Source: Paenibacillus tyrphae
GTDB lineage: Bacteria; Bacillota; Bacilli; Paenibacillales; NBRC-103111
Length of the DNA: 64,000 nucleotides
Direction of reading: 5' to 3'
NCBI RefSeq assembly: GCF_027925525.1
Contig: NZ_BSDJ01000009.1
Coordinates: 186,001-250,000, forward strand
Under the pieces are notes generated by a model. It had not been told where the DNA came from, ran no database searches, and worked only from the letters and a program-made list of their open reading frames with translations. A program made the position numbers and the translations under genes. Positions 54,580-63,634 of this stretch are shown piece by piece (position 1 is the first letter of the stretch; each line of letters begins with the position of its first letter).

Positions 54580-56253
54580 TTGGCTGGTTCAGAAAAAAAG
54601 TTGTCCATTTTTGCCTTGGGCGGCGTAGGCGAAATTGGCAAAAACATGTATGTAGTACAATACGCAGACGATATTGTTGTCATTGATTGCGGTTCGAAAT
54701 TCCCGGATGTGGAGCTGCCCGGCATCGATATTATCGTACCGGATATCTCCTATCTGATCGAGAACCGGAATAAAGTCAGGGCGCTCGTCATTACGCACGG
54801 TCATGAGGATCATATTGGCGGACTGCCTTATATCCTCAAGCAGCTCAACATGCCCGTCTATACGAGCAAGCTGACGATGGGACTTATTGAAGGAAAATTA
54901 AAAGAACACGGGATTCTGGGTTCGACGGAACGGGTGTTAATTCACGCGGATTCCGTATTAAAGTTCGGCACCATTGTTGCTTCGTTCTTCAAAACGAATC
55001 ACAGCATCCCGGACAGCCTTGGGGTCGTGCTTGATACCCCCGAAGGCGCAGTCGTTCACACTGGCGATTTTAAATTCGACCAAACGCCCGTTAATGGCCA
55101 ATATGCGGACCTTCACCGCATGTCGGATATCGGCAAAAAAGGCGTCCTCGCCCTGCTGTCCGAGAGCACGAATGCGGAGCGTCCAGGGTTCACCCCTTCG
55201 GAAAAAAGCGTCGGCGTCAATCTGGAGGACGTATTCCGAACCGCTCGCCAGCGGGTGATCGTGTCCACCTTTGCCTCCAACGTGCACAGGCTTCAGCAGG
55301 TCATCGAAGCGGGCATCGCTTCGAACCGAAAGCTGGTCGTCATCGGACGCAGCATGGTCAATATGATTACCATCGCCTCCGAGCTCGGTTATCTGAATAT
55401 TCCGGACGGCATGCTGATTGAGCCAAACGAAGTGAATAAATATGCGGCTGACCGCATCGTTATTCTATGTACGGGCAGCCAGGGCGAGCCGATGTCGGCG
55501 CTGACCCGGATGGCCCGCTCGAACCACAAGCAGGTGGAAATTCTCCCCGGAGACACGGTCATCATCTCGGCCACGCCAATTCCGGGGAACGAAAGAAATA
55601 TCGGACGGACGGTCGACGAGCTGTTCCGTCTCGGCGCCCACGTTATCTACGGCTCCGGCTCGCTGACGGGCATGCACGTTTCCGGACATGCCAGCCAGGA
55701 AGAATTGAAGCTGATGATCAATCTGATGCGTCCGAAATTTTTCATCCCGATTCACGGGGAATACCGGATGCTCCGTCAGCACAGCACGCTGGCGCAAGCG
55801 GTCGGCGTCGACCCGGCCAACATCTTCATCGTCGACAACGGCGAAGTCGTTGAAATCCAGAACGGCGCAGCCCGCAAACGCGGCAAAGTTCCTGCAGGCA
55901 ACACCCTCATTGACGGCTTAGGCATCGGTGACGTCGGAAATATCGTCCTGCGAGACCGTAAGCACTTGTCTCAAGACGGCATCCTGATTGTTGTCGTTTC
56001 GATCAGCAAACAGGAAGGCAAGATCCTCTCCGGACCCGACATCATCTCCCGCGGCTTCGTATACGTCCGCGAATCGGAAGGCTTGCTCGACGATGCAAGC
56101 CGCATAGTGTCCAATACGATCAACAAATTAACTCACGAGAATGAGAACCAATGGTCTACGATAAAATCAAATGTAAAAGATGCGCTTGGACGATTCTTAT
56201 ATGAGCGAACCAGAAGAAAGCCGATGATTCTTCCGATTATTATGGAAGTTTGA
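54580..56253 (+). CDS. rnjA: Ribonuclease J (RNase J1 type)
   Basis: Metallo-beta-lactamase-fold nuclease with endonuclease and 5'-3' exonuclease activity, key for mRNA decay. 557 residues. MBL motifs: ITHGHEDHIGGLPY, HTGDFKFD, and beta-CASP parts VSTFASNVHRLQQVIEA, CTGSQGEPMSAL, IHGEYRMLRQH. The C-terminus RRKPMILPIIMEV matches RNase J1. TTG start with GAGGAGG about 8 nt upstream. Monocistronic between its own promoter and terminator. Confidence 0.95.
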   Translation: MAGSEKKLSIFALGGVGEIGKNMYVVQYADDIVVIDCGSKFPDVELPGIDIIVPDISYLIENRNKVRALVITHGHEDHIGGLPYILKQLNMPVYTSKLTMGLIEGKLKEHGILGSTERVLIHADSVLKFGTIVASFFKTNHSIPDSLGVVLDTPEGAVVHTGDFKFDQTPVNGQYADLHRMSDIGKKGVLALLSESTNAERPGFTPSEKSVGVNLEDVFRTARQRVIVSTFASNVHRLQQVIEAGIASNRKLVVIGRSMVNMITIASELGYLNIPDGMLIEPNEVNKYAADRIVILCTGSQGEPMSALTRMARSNHKQVEILPGDTVIISATPIPGNERNIGRTVDELFRLGAHVIYGSGSLTGMHVSGHASQEELKLMINLMRPKFFIPIHGEYRMLRQHSTLAQAVGVDPANIFIVDNGEVVEIQNGAARKRGKVPAGNTLIDGLGIGDVGNIVLRDRKHLSQDGILIVVVSISKQEGKILSGPDIISRGFVYVRESEGLLDDASRIVSNTINKLTHENENQWSTIKSNVKDALGRFLYERTRRKPMILPIIMEV

Positions 56254-56287
56254 TCGAACCAAACCAACCAGTCCACTTACAACGAGC

Positions 56288-56325
56288 AAATACCCTCTAT
56301 CCTTTGCGGGATGAGGGTATTTTTT
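56288..56325. terminator. Terminator after rnjA
   Basis: AATACCCTC and GAGGGTATTTTTT with inner TATCC/GGGAT pairing; T6 on the plus strand. May also act for the convergent lipoprotein gene. Confidence 0.92.
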
Positions 56326-56332
56326 GTCGGGG

Positions 56333-57515
56333 CTATTCTTCGAGCTTCATGGTTTCTTTAGTATCTGTCTGGACAAGTTTCCCATGGACTACGCTGTTTG
56401 TTGTCTTCGTATAGGAGATTTGATGATCGTCCTCCCACCTCGGAAAATCATAATCGACGGTTTCCGTACCCTGCTTTACGATCTTCTCCTTACCTGTGCC
56501 GAGATCCAGCACCATAATGCTTATGCGGCCTCCGTCAACATGGCGGTCCTTAATCGAGGGAAGTCCCTCCAAACCACGAGCATACAGCAGCCTGGAATTG
56601 TCGGGTGAGAAAGAGATTTGCCTTTATCTGTTTCCACACGTTCGATGACTGTCTCATCGTAAATCTTCCCTTTGAACTCGCTTAGCTTGACAAGTTTGCG
56701 TTTGGGCCGCTTCCCCTTCTCGGTTTGAATCAGCTTGCCGGCCGGATCGTTTTTATCGCTTTTTTTGAGGACAAAATCTCCGGTCAACAGATTGATGTCT
56801 TCTTCCTCCCCCTGATAAACGTCCATCGTATGGTAGCTTCCGCCCGTATAGCCTATTAAAACCCAGTCCCGGTCCCGGTATTGAAAGCGGTACTTCGAAT
56901 ACCACCGATCGCTTGACCCTCCGTGAAAACCAAAGAGGAGCGTATTATTTTTTATGGAAAGCTCCTCTAACGGCTCTCCGAAGACCCCCCACAGTCTTTA
57001 CACAAAATGGCTTCTTTGGCATAGATCGATTGTTCGTAAGCTCCCGCAGCGTTTCCATAGTATACAATTAAATCCCTTTCCGTCATGGAATCCTTGGGAT
57101 CTTCTACGATGATGGCCAGATCGTCAATTCCGTCTTTGTTGAGATCTCCGCGGGCGATGGCCTTCTGGCCGTTACTCCGAAGCGAGAGTTCCTTTCCGGC
57201 CGGAATGAGAGAAGAAAGGTTACGGATATCTTGCGCCGCCCCAGTCTGCCGTGGCTCGGGCTGAGACTTGGATTGCGGCTCGGACGGCAGTTGGGATGGA
57301 GTTTGGGTTTGCGCTTGCGCTTGCGCTTGAGCTTGAGCTTGAGCTTGCGGTTGCGATGCTTCCGCATTTTGTTTAGTGCCTTCCAGTTGATTGCTTGCGT
57401 CTTTCTTTGGTGCCTCCGGTTTATCCGCCGTTGACTTCTCGCAGCCTACCGCTGCTGCCAAGAATACCATAATTATTAACCATTTCATCGTATGGCTGAA
57501 AAATCTGCTTTGCAT
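56333..57515 (-). pseudogene. Lipoprotein gene with two frameshifts
   Basis: One gene of about 393 codons broken into three frames. Segment 1 (57515 to about 56990): signal peptide with lipobox AAAVGC, a QA-rich linker, then GDLNKDGIDDLAIIVEDP, an FG-GAP/EF-hand-like loop, up to LCKDCGG. A +1 need at the C6 tract (56985-56990) leads to segment 2 (GVFGEPLEELSIKNNTLLFG, GSYHTMDVYQGEEEDINLLT), and a second shift near 56617-56625 leads to segment 3 (FSPDNSRLLYARG, then ISIMVLDLGTGKEK) ending at 56333. Segments fit one extracytoplasmic protein with a possible beta-propeller-like end. Role unknown. Confidence 0.75.
57311..57352 (-). repeat. Hexanucleotide microsatellite coding for Gln-Ala
   Basis: Seven near-identical 6-nt units on the minus strand encode (QA)n in the lipoprotein linker. 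Pure enough to allow slippage in steps of two residues without frameshift. Confidence 0.8.
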
Positions 57516-57708
57516 AAGTTGCTTCCTTTCGATTCACGTGGGCTTGATTCAAGCACCTCTGTATATATCGGCCATCTCCCTCTCCAAATTTATGTAAAAT
57601 CGCACATTAATATGGCATGAATTTTTCGAAAACCAAATAGCCCTCTTCCCGCGCTTCCCCGGAAGGAAAGCGGAAAAAGAAGGCTGGTGTGGTTGCTTCG
57701 CGAATGCT

Positions 57709-57933
57709 TCAAATCTGCAGTTCCCCAAGCTTGATCAGCTCGACAACTGCTTGCGAACGGCCTTTGACATTTAACTTCTGCATGACGTTAGAAATATGGT
57801 TCCGCACTGTCTTTTCGCTAATAAACAGCTGCTGTGCGATATCTTTTGTCGTTTTGTCTTGCACCAGCAGTTCAAAGACCTCACGTTCGCGATTGGTGAG
57901 CAAAAATTTACTTTTGTGATCGCTGCCTTTCAA
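57709..57933 (-). CDS. gerE: Spore transcription regulator GerE
   Basis: 74 residues, exactly the size of B. subtilis GerE and nearly all a LuxR-type helix-turn-helix (LLTNREREVFELLVQDKTTK, SEKTVRNHISNVMQKL, GRSQAVVELIKLGEL). In Bacillus it controls late mother-cell coat genes together with sigma-K. TTG start with AGGAGGGG 7 nt upstream. This is a strong sign of endospore formation. Confidence 0.96.
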   Translation of the reverse strand: MKGSDHKSKFLLTNREREVFELLVQDKTTKDIAQQLFISEKTVRNHISNVMQKLNVKGRSQAVVELIKLGELQI

Positions 57934-58051
57934 AGTGTCACCCCTCCTTGCCCGGGTTTTGGTTTCATTACAAGGTCTAGGGATACAGTCAAATTCAGTT
58001 TATGAAAGGCAGCACTTGCTGGTGCGTTCGTACTTAAAAATGGGCTTCGCG

Positions 58052-61000
58052 CTAAGCTTTCAGAGCGATCCGGAGCGTCTTGATCTCGTACGGTTTCATG
58101 AACAGACTTACCTCATGCGGACCGTGCTCCACCGCTTGCGGCTGCTCCTCCATCAGGTTCGTCTCTTCCACAGAGACGAACTCCCCGATCCGCGCATCCA
58201 CGCAAAACCGGACGTCTCCCCGAATGCCGCCGTACTCGTACAAACGGACGATGAACGTCTCGTCGTCTTCGGCTTTTTTCACGGTATCGATCATGACATG
58301 AGAACCATCGACGCAGAACAGCCCCAACTGCTCAGGAAGGCCGTCCGCATGTGCCGCTCCGGCCAATCGCACCGGAAGCAGCGGTAGGTTAAGCTCGCAC
58401 GCCTGACGGTGCGTATCTGCCTCCAGCCAACCGTTTTTATGCGGATACAGCGAATACGTAAATTCGTGCAGCCCTTGATCGGCTTCCGGATCGGGCGATA
58501 CCGCCGACTTAATGAGACTGAGACGCAGCACATGATTGCGGATATCGTGGCCGTACTTGCAATCGTTCAGCAGGCTGACGCCGTAGCCCCCTTCGGACAG
58601 ATCGACCCAGCGCTGCGCCACCGATTCGAACCGTGCCCAATCCCAGCTCGTGTTCCAGTGCGTCGGCCGTTCGACATTGCCGAATTGAATCTCGTACGTC
58701 GCCTTTGTCGACCGAATGTCAACCGGGAACGCCGCCTTGAGCAGGTGCTGCTTCTCGCGCCAGTCGACCCGGGTACAAAAATCGATTCGCGGATGGTCGC
58801 GGTACAGCGTCATTTTCTGTTCGATGACGGAGCGGTGGTAACGCCATACAAGCTTTAGCACGGCGCGCAGCGGCCCCTGCTCCTCCACGACGACTTCGGT
58901 CAGCTCATCGACAGTCCAGCTCTTCTCTTGATAGTAGATGTCGATATCCCATGCGTCGTGCGCCATCGGCTTATCCTCGAACACCTGCAGCACGTTGGCC
59001 GCTTCACCCGGCTTGAGCACTTCCCGCGCGTTCCGTTTATCGTATAGAGATACGATCTGGCCGCTTCCGTTAAGCTCAATCCGATAATAAGGCGTCTCCA
59101 GCAGGCGGTCGCCAATGCTCCACACGTCGCTGCTTGCCGCCGAAGCGCTGTTCGTGCTTTTGCCGACGATGGTCGTATAGCCTAATGCCGGAACGTTCGG
59201 CGTATGAACGAGCATCGAGACGGGCTGTCCGTCGGCGCCGCGAACAACCTGACTTTCCAGCGCTTCGCCGCTTGGCAAGGACCACGCTAATTGCCCGGCA
59301 GTAGCTGGAAGGGCGTCCAAAGGAATTTCCACAAGCGCCGACCGTTCCCAGCCTAACGGGTTGATCACCCGATAACCGACAACCTCTTCCGCCGCAGCTC
59401 CATCTTGCCCGCGAACGCCAGCGAGCGCTTGAGTGCCTTGCTCCAAAGCCGCGACCGCCAATTGCTCCGCTTCCGCGTACTCTTCCCGGCTATCCTCGTA
59501 TACTTCGCCGATCGAGGAGCCCGGGATAATATCGTGGAACTGGTTGCGGAGCGTAATGATCCAGCTCTTCCGCAGCGTTTCAACCGGATACGCATGCTCG
59601 CCGTTCAGCAGCATCGCAAGGCTGTTGACGAATTCCGCTTGATGCAGCAGCGCCTCCATCCGGCGGTTCATCCGCTTGTTGTAGGCTTGCGACGTATACG
59701 TGCCGCGGTGGTATTCCAGGTACAGCTCCCCATCCCATAACGGCAGCCGCGGGTGATCCGATACCCGGTCATCGAGCGCTTCGAAAAACTCCTCCACCCG
59801 GCCTTGACGCACCTGCGGCATCGCTGGCATGTCCTCGAAGCGCCGCGCCGCCTCCAGCATATCGCGGGTCGGTCCGCCTCCTCCGTCGCCCCATCCGTAG
59901 GCGAGCAGCAGTTGATCGTTCAGCTCCTTTTGCCGATAGTTGTCCCATAGCCCCTGCACGCTGGACGCGGTCACGTTGCCGTTGTAGGTGTAGTACCAGC
60001 TGCCGTCGTTGTTGGGTGTCGTAATAAAATGGGTCAGCAGCTCCGTACCGTCGATGCCCCGCCAATGGAACGTATCGTGCGGGAAGCGGTTATACTGGCT
60101 CCAGCTGATTTTGGTCGTCATAAAATAATCGATGCCGGCCTTCTTCAAAATTTGCGGCAGCGCCCAACTGTAGCCGAACACGTCGGGCAGCCACAAAATC
60201 CGGTTGTCCACACCGAATTCATCGCGGAAAAACCGTTTGCCGTACAGCAGCTGCCGGACAAGCGATTCGCCGGAAGGAATGTTGCAGTCCGATTCCAGCC
60301 ACATCGCTCCGGACGCTTCCCAGCGGTTCTCTGCCACGCGCTGCTTGATTTTCTCGTAGATGGCCGGGTAGTCTTCCTTCAAATAAGCGTACAGCTGCGG
60401 CTGGGATTGGAAAAAGATATATTCCGGGTAGCGGTCCATCAGCTGCAGCACGGTCGACCAGGAGCGGGCGGATTTCTCGCGCGTATGCTTCAATCTCCAC
60501 AGCCAAGCAACGTCGATATGGCAGTGTCCGACCGCCGTCACCTGTGGCCTTGTCCCGCGCGGCAGCTCTTCCAGCCGCTGCTTGAGCAGCGTCAAAGCCT
60601 GTTCCGTCCCAGCGTAAAAAGCGTCCGAGCCCGGCGCGCGCCAATCCAGCAGCAGGAACGCATCATCGAGCGCCGACAGCATGCCGTGCTTCTCGCTGCT
60701 GCGGTCCTCCAGGCAGCGCACCGCTTGCAGCACGTGCAGCGCCGTATAATACAAATCGTCCGTGGCCGGGTCCAGCCAAGCGAGGTCCAGCTCATCGATC
60801 CGGTGATCGAACGGCTGATGTCCCGCGTCCGGCGGCGTCAAGCCGCTCCAGGCTTGAATGATCAGCTCCGTGCCGCCCTTGTTGACGGCTTCGGTCGGGA
60901 TAAACAGCTCCCCATGGTTCCGGTCCAGCGCCTGCGCCGGCTCCCCGTCCAAATAAGCGAGCGCCTCGTAACCGCTGCAATTGCCTCCGCCCGTGTTGCC

Positions 61001-61255
61001 GAGCCGGATCAGGCCTACGACGTCCCGATTCTTCCATGCTTCCGGGAACGTCAGCGTGCCCACGAACCAAGCGGTCTGATCGCGTCCTCCCCAACGAATG
61101 CCGACCGATGCCGGTGCTCCTGCCTGCTCCCGAGCTTCCTGCGGGGAAGAGGCTTGCTCCACAATGCGAATGCCGGTCAACGGGAAGCGATCCCGGTATC
61201 TGGCGTGCGCCAATTCGTTGATGCGACGCTCTAGCTTTTCTTGTACGAATCTCAT
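58052..61255 (-). CDS. Alpha-mannosidase (glycoside hydrolase family 38)
   Basis: Cytosolic exo-mannosidase, 1067 residues. GH38 N-terminal barrel with zinc-binding GHCHIDVAWLWRLKHTREK, the nucleophile Asp in AMWLESDCNIPSGESLVRQL, LWLPDVFGYSWALPQIL and GWGDGGGGPTRDML, then the middle helical domain and beta-rich C-terminal domains (VEQGPHEVSLFMKPYEIKTL). No signal peptide. AAAAGGAG lies 7 nt before the ATG. Next to a GntR/LacI regulator. Probably degrades imported mannosides, but no transporter is adjacent. Confidence 0.94.
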   Translation of the reverse strand: MRFVQEKLERRINELAHARYRDRFPLTGIRIVEQASSPQEAREQAGAPASVGIRWGGRDQTAWFVGTLTFPEAWKNRDVVGLIRLGNTGGGNCSGYEALAYLDGEPAQALDRNHGELFIPTEAVNKGGTELIIQAWSGLTPPDAGHQPFDHRIDELDLAWLDPATDDLYYTALHVLQAVRCLEDRSSEKHGMLSALDDAFLLLDWRAPGSDAFYAGTEQALTLLKQRLEELPRGTRPQVTAVGHCHIDVAWLWRLKHTREKSARSWSTVLQLMDRYPEYIFFQSQPQLYAYLKEDYPAIYEKIKQRVAENRWEASGAMWLESDCNIPSGESLVRQLLYGKRFFRDEFGVDNRILWLPDVFGYSWALPQILKKAGIDYFMTTKISWSQYNRFPHDTFHWRGIDGTELLTHFITTPNNDGSWYYTYNGNVTASSVQGLWDNYRQKELNDQLLLAYGWGDGGGGPTRDMLEAARRFEDMPAMPQVRQGRVEEFFEALDDRVSDHPRLPLWDGELYLEYHRGTYTSQAYNKRMNRRMEALLHQAEFVNSLAMLLNGEHAYPVETLRKSWIITLRNQFHDIIPGSSIGEVYEDSREEYAEAEQLAVAALEQGTQALAGVRGQDGAAAEEVVGYRVINPLGWERSALVEIPLDALPATAGQLAWSLPSGEALESQVVRGADGQPVSMLVHTPNVPALGYTTIVGKSTNSASAASSDVWSIGDRLLETPYYRIELNGSGQIVSLYDKRNAREVLKPGEAANVLQVFEDKPMAHDAWDIDIYYQEKSWTVDELTEVVVEEQGPLRAVLKLVWRYHRSVIEQKMTLYRDHPRIDFCTRVDWREKQHLLKAAFPVDIRSTKATYEIQFGNVERPTHWNTSWDWARFESVAQRWVDLSEGGYGVSLLNDCKYGHDIRNHVLRLSLIKSAVSPDPEADQGLHEFTYSLYPHKNGWLEADTHRQACELNLPLLPVRLAGAAHADGLPEQLGLFCVDGSHVMIDTVKKAEDDETFIVRLYEYGGIRGDVRFCVDARIGEFVSVEETNLMEEQPQAVEHGPHEVSLFMKPYEIKTLRIALKA

Positions 61256-61361
61256 GTCCGTTCTCCTTTTCTATCGTTAAGATATACCTTCAATGTACGA
61301 TATATCAAATATATTATCAATATGCATATTTGCTATAAAATTTGAATTACACACACACGGC
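61256..61361. promoter_or_regulatory. Promoter region of the mannosidase gene
   Basis: Very AT-rich. On the minus strand it contains TTTGATATA, a 9-mer also found upstream of the adjacent regulator gene (about 62710-62725), a candidate half-site for that regulator. Exact -10/-35 not fixed. Confidence 0.4.
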
Positions 61362-61399
61362 AAAAAGCCCCCGCCAAGCATGAATCTTGACCGAGGCTT
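61362..61399 (-). terminator. Terminator after the GntR/LacI-type regulator gene
   Basis: AGCCTCGGTCAAG and CTTGGCGGGGGCT (minus strand) pair at 12 of 13 positions around ATTCATG, followed by TTTTT. Confidence 0.8.
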
Positions 61400-61481
61400 G
61401 CAAACACACATGATAAAGAAGACAGCTAGTGCTAATATAGTTCCGCCCCCGCAGCGCAGTCTGCCACGGATTCGCTGAATG

Positions 61482-62672
61482 CTAGGATGGCTTTATGGGA
61501 CCGGTTGACCCTCTTACGACCAGTTCCGGTCTTAAGATGATTTTCGTGTACTGCCCGTTGTCCTTGTCTTTGTCCTGCGGGCGATCCAGCAGCCGGATCA
61601 AAATTTCCGCCGCTCGGCTTCCGATCTCCCCTTCCGATTGGGCCACGTGCGTATATCGTCCGGGCTCTTCCAGCCCTGGAGAAGGATCGTCGAACGTCAA
61701 GATGGACAGATCGTCGGGAATGCGAAGCCCGAGCCGCCGGGCGAGAATCGCAGTGTGAATGCCAAGCTTCGCGTTCAGCGCGATATAAGCTGTGGCCGAT
61801 TTGCTCTGCAAATGCCGGTACAGCGGATGCTGCTCGTCCAGCGGGTCGTCGTCGATCCGAAAGTCCGTCAAGATCAACGAAGGATCGATCATCGCTCCTT
61901 GCTCTTTCAGCGCCTCCATGTACCCGGCGATGCGCTCGTCTACGGATACCGTCGGCAGCGGCGAGTCCGAGCAGATGGCAATTCTCCGGTGCCCGAGCTC
62001 CCACAGATGCGAGACGGCCAATTTGGCGCCAAGCGCGCTGTCCGAACAGACGAAATTCGTCTCCACCCCGGGCAGGTAACGGTCGATTAATACGAACGGA
62101 AACTTGTTGATTTTGAGCGCCAATATTTCTTCGTTATACGTCTCCGCATCGACTGGGAAAATAATCAAGCCGGCCGCCCCCATGCGGGTCAGCTCGACGA
62201 TCGCTTCCCGCTCCCTCTCCTTGGAATTGTGCGTCAGGACGGTGGCGAGATAATAGCCGGTATCGTTCAACTCGTTCACGATTCCCTGCACCAGCCGCAG
62301 CGCGAAATAGTCGGCCATGGACGGGATGAGAAGGCCGATCATTCTGCGTACTCCGGCCGCGGTCCGATCGGTAGGGGAACCGGGCGCAGCACCCTGTACT
62401 CCCTTCTCGGCCTGTATGCTGCCAGCTTGAGGGCTGATCGAAGCGCCCTCTCCACTGCCGACGAAGCTGCCGCGTCCGGGAATGCGATAAATCCAGCCGT
62501 CCTTGGCAAGCTGGGCTAGCGCATTGGCTACCGTAATCCGGCTGACGTTGAACCTCGCGATCAGCTCCTTCTCGGACGGAATCCGATCCCCGTCGGCCAG
62601 TTTGCCGGAGGAGATGAGCTGCTTGAAGTGCTCCTGAATTTGCACGTACAAGGGCTGTCTTTCGCTTTGCAT
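61482..62672 (-). CDS. GntR-type regulator with LacI-like sugar-binding domain
   Basis: 396 residues, AraR-like architecture. Residues 1-70 are a GntR winged helix (PLYVQIQEHFKQLISSGKLA, SRITVANALAQLAKDGWIYR, PGRGSFVG); from about 105 a periplasmic-binding-protein-like domain (IGLLIPSMADYFALRLVQGI, VSHLWELGHRRIAICSD, LSILTFDDPSPGLE). It probably represses the mannosidase gene and senses a mannose-type sugar. The gene is read in the same direction as mannosidase, with a terminator between. AGAGG lies about 9 nt before the ATG. Confidence 0.93.
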   Translation of the reverse strand: MQSERQPLYVQIQEHFKQLISSGKLADGDRIPSEKELIARFNVSRITVANALAQLAKDGWIYRIPGRGSFVGSGEGASISPQAGSIQAEKGVQGAAPGSPTDRTAAGVRRMIGLLIPSMADYFALRLVQGIVNELNDTGYYLATVLTHNSKEREREAIVELTRMGAAGLIIFPVDAETYNEEILALKINKFPFVLIDRYLPGVETNFVCSDSALGAKLAVSHLWELGHRRIAICSDSPLPTVSVDERIAGYMEALKEQGAMIDPSLILTDFRIDDDPLDEQHPLYRHLQSKSATAYIALNAKLGIHTAILARRLGLRIPDDLSILTFDDPSPGLEEPGRYTHVAQSEGEIGSRAAEILIRLLDRPQDKDKDNGQYTKIILRPELVVRGSTGPIKPS

Positions 62673-62757
62673 GCGTCACGACCTCTGCTATCGATAATAT
62701 CATTATGTCAATTATATCAAATCCCTCGAACGCATGACAAATCAGAGGAAGCACCGA

Positions 62758-63511
62758 TTACAGACAAATCATCACCGCGTTACCTTCCGGGTCCTCGACG
62801 ATAAAATAATGGTCGAACTGCACATCTCGGACGATTTTCATGCCGGAGCTCCGAACGAACGCGCAAGCTTCATGGATATTCGCAGCTTTGAGCATAAACG
62901 TCGGCAGTGCTGCAAGATCTCGGTTGTTGCGGTTATCGTCGAGCAGAATTCCCGTGCCGTTCGGCATATCGAACCAATAAATCGGCCCGCCATCCTGACG
63001 AATCGGCTTGATCTGCTGGCCGAGCAGCTTGCCGTACCACTCGGTCGCTCTTTTCAGATCGGTCACAGGGATCACGACGCTGCTGATGTGGTTTTGGATC
63101 GGGTGATCTGGAACGGTCGACCTCACCGGATTGGGATTGATCCACTCCGATTGCACTGGCCTTCCGAATCGAAAATATGAAAATACGCGAGTCCGGGATG
63201 GGGATGCTGCACATCTTGAGAGATCGAAATCCCGTTCTCCTGAACGTATGCGCAGGCTGCTTCAATATCCGCAGTTCCCATCATGCAAATCGGATATTTT
63301 CCCACCCCTGCATATTGCGGTGATCATCCAGCATCAGATTGACCCGATTATTCATGTCGAACTCGTAAAACGGTTTTTCGTCATCCAGAGGCTGGAGCGG
63401 CATGCCCAGAAGCCCGGCATACCAAGCCGCCATGTCGGGCAAATCCCGGACATGCAGCACAGCGGCTTTAACCCCGTACAAGAGCTTTGTTTCTTTCGTT
63501 GACGTATTCAT
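62758..63511 (-). pseudogene. VOC (glyoxalase/bleomycin-resistance) gene, two domains, frameshifted twice
   Basis: Three frames read through one or two VOC domains. Domain 1: from ATG at 63511, AAVLHVRDLPDMAAWYAGLL to NLMLDDHRNMQG, then a shift near 63297-63308 (G and A runs) into KYPICMMGTADIEAACAYVQ and HPGLAYFHIFDSEG; a second shift near 63151-63165 into QNHISSVVIPVTDLKRATEW, IYWFDMPNGTGILLDDN and FIVEDPEGNAVMICL. The second domain (62758-63156) is intact and could be translated from a GTG. Originally either a two-domain protein or two adjacent genes. Function unknown. Confidence 0.7.
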
Positions 63512-63595
63512 CGGGTGGTTTTCCCCTTCCCAATCCATTCGTATGCAGAATACGACTTCACGCGGATAATTTCAAGTTGGCGGACAGCACGAAAA

Positions 63596-63616
63596 AGCGG
63601 GACCCGAAGGCCCCGC
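63596..63616 (-). terminator. Terminator after metQ
   Basis: On the minus strand AGCGGGGCC-TTCG-GGTCCCGCT is a 9-bp stem with a UUCG-type tetraloop, followed by TTTTTC. Confidence 0.93.
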
Positions 63617-63634
63617 TCAGCTTACCGCTATCGC

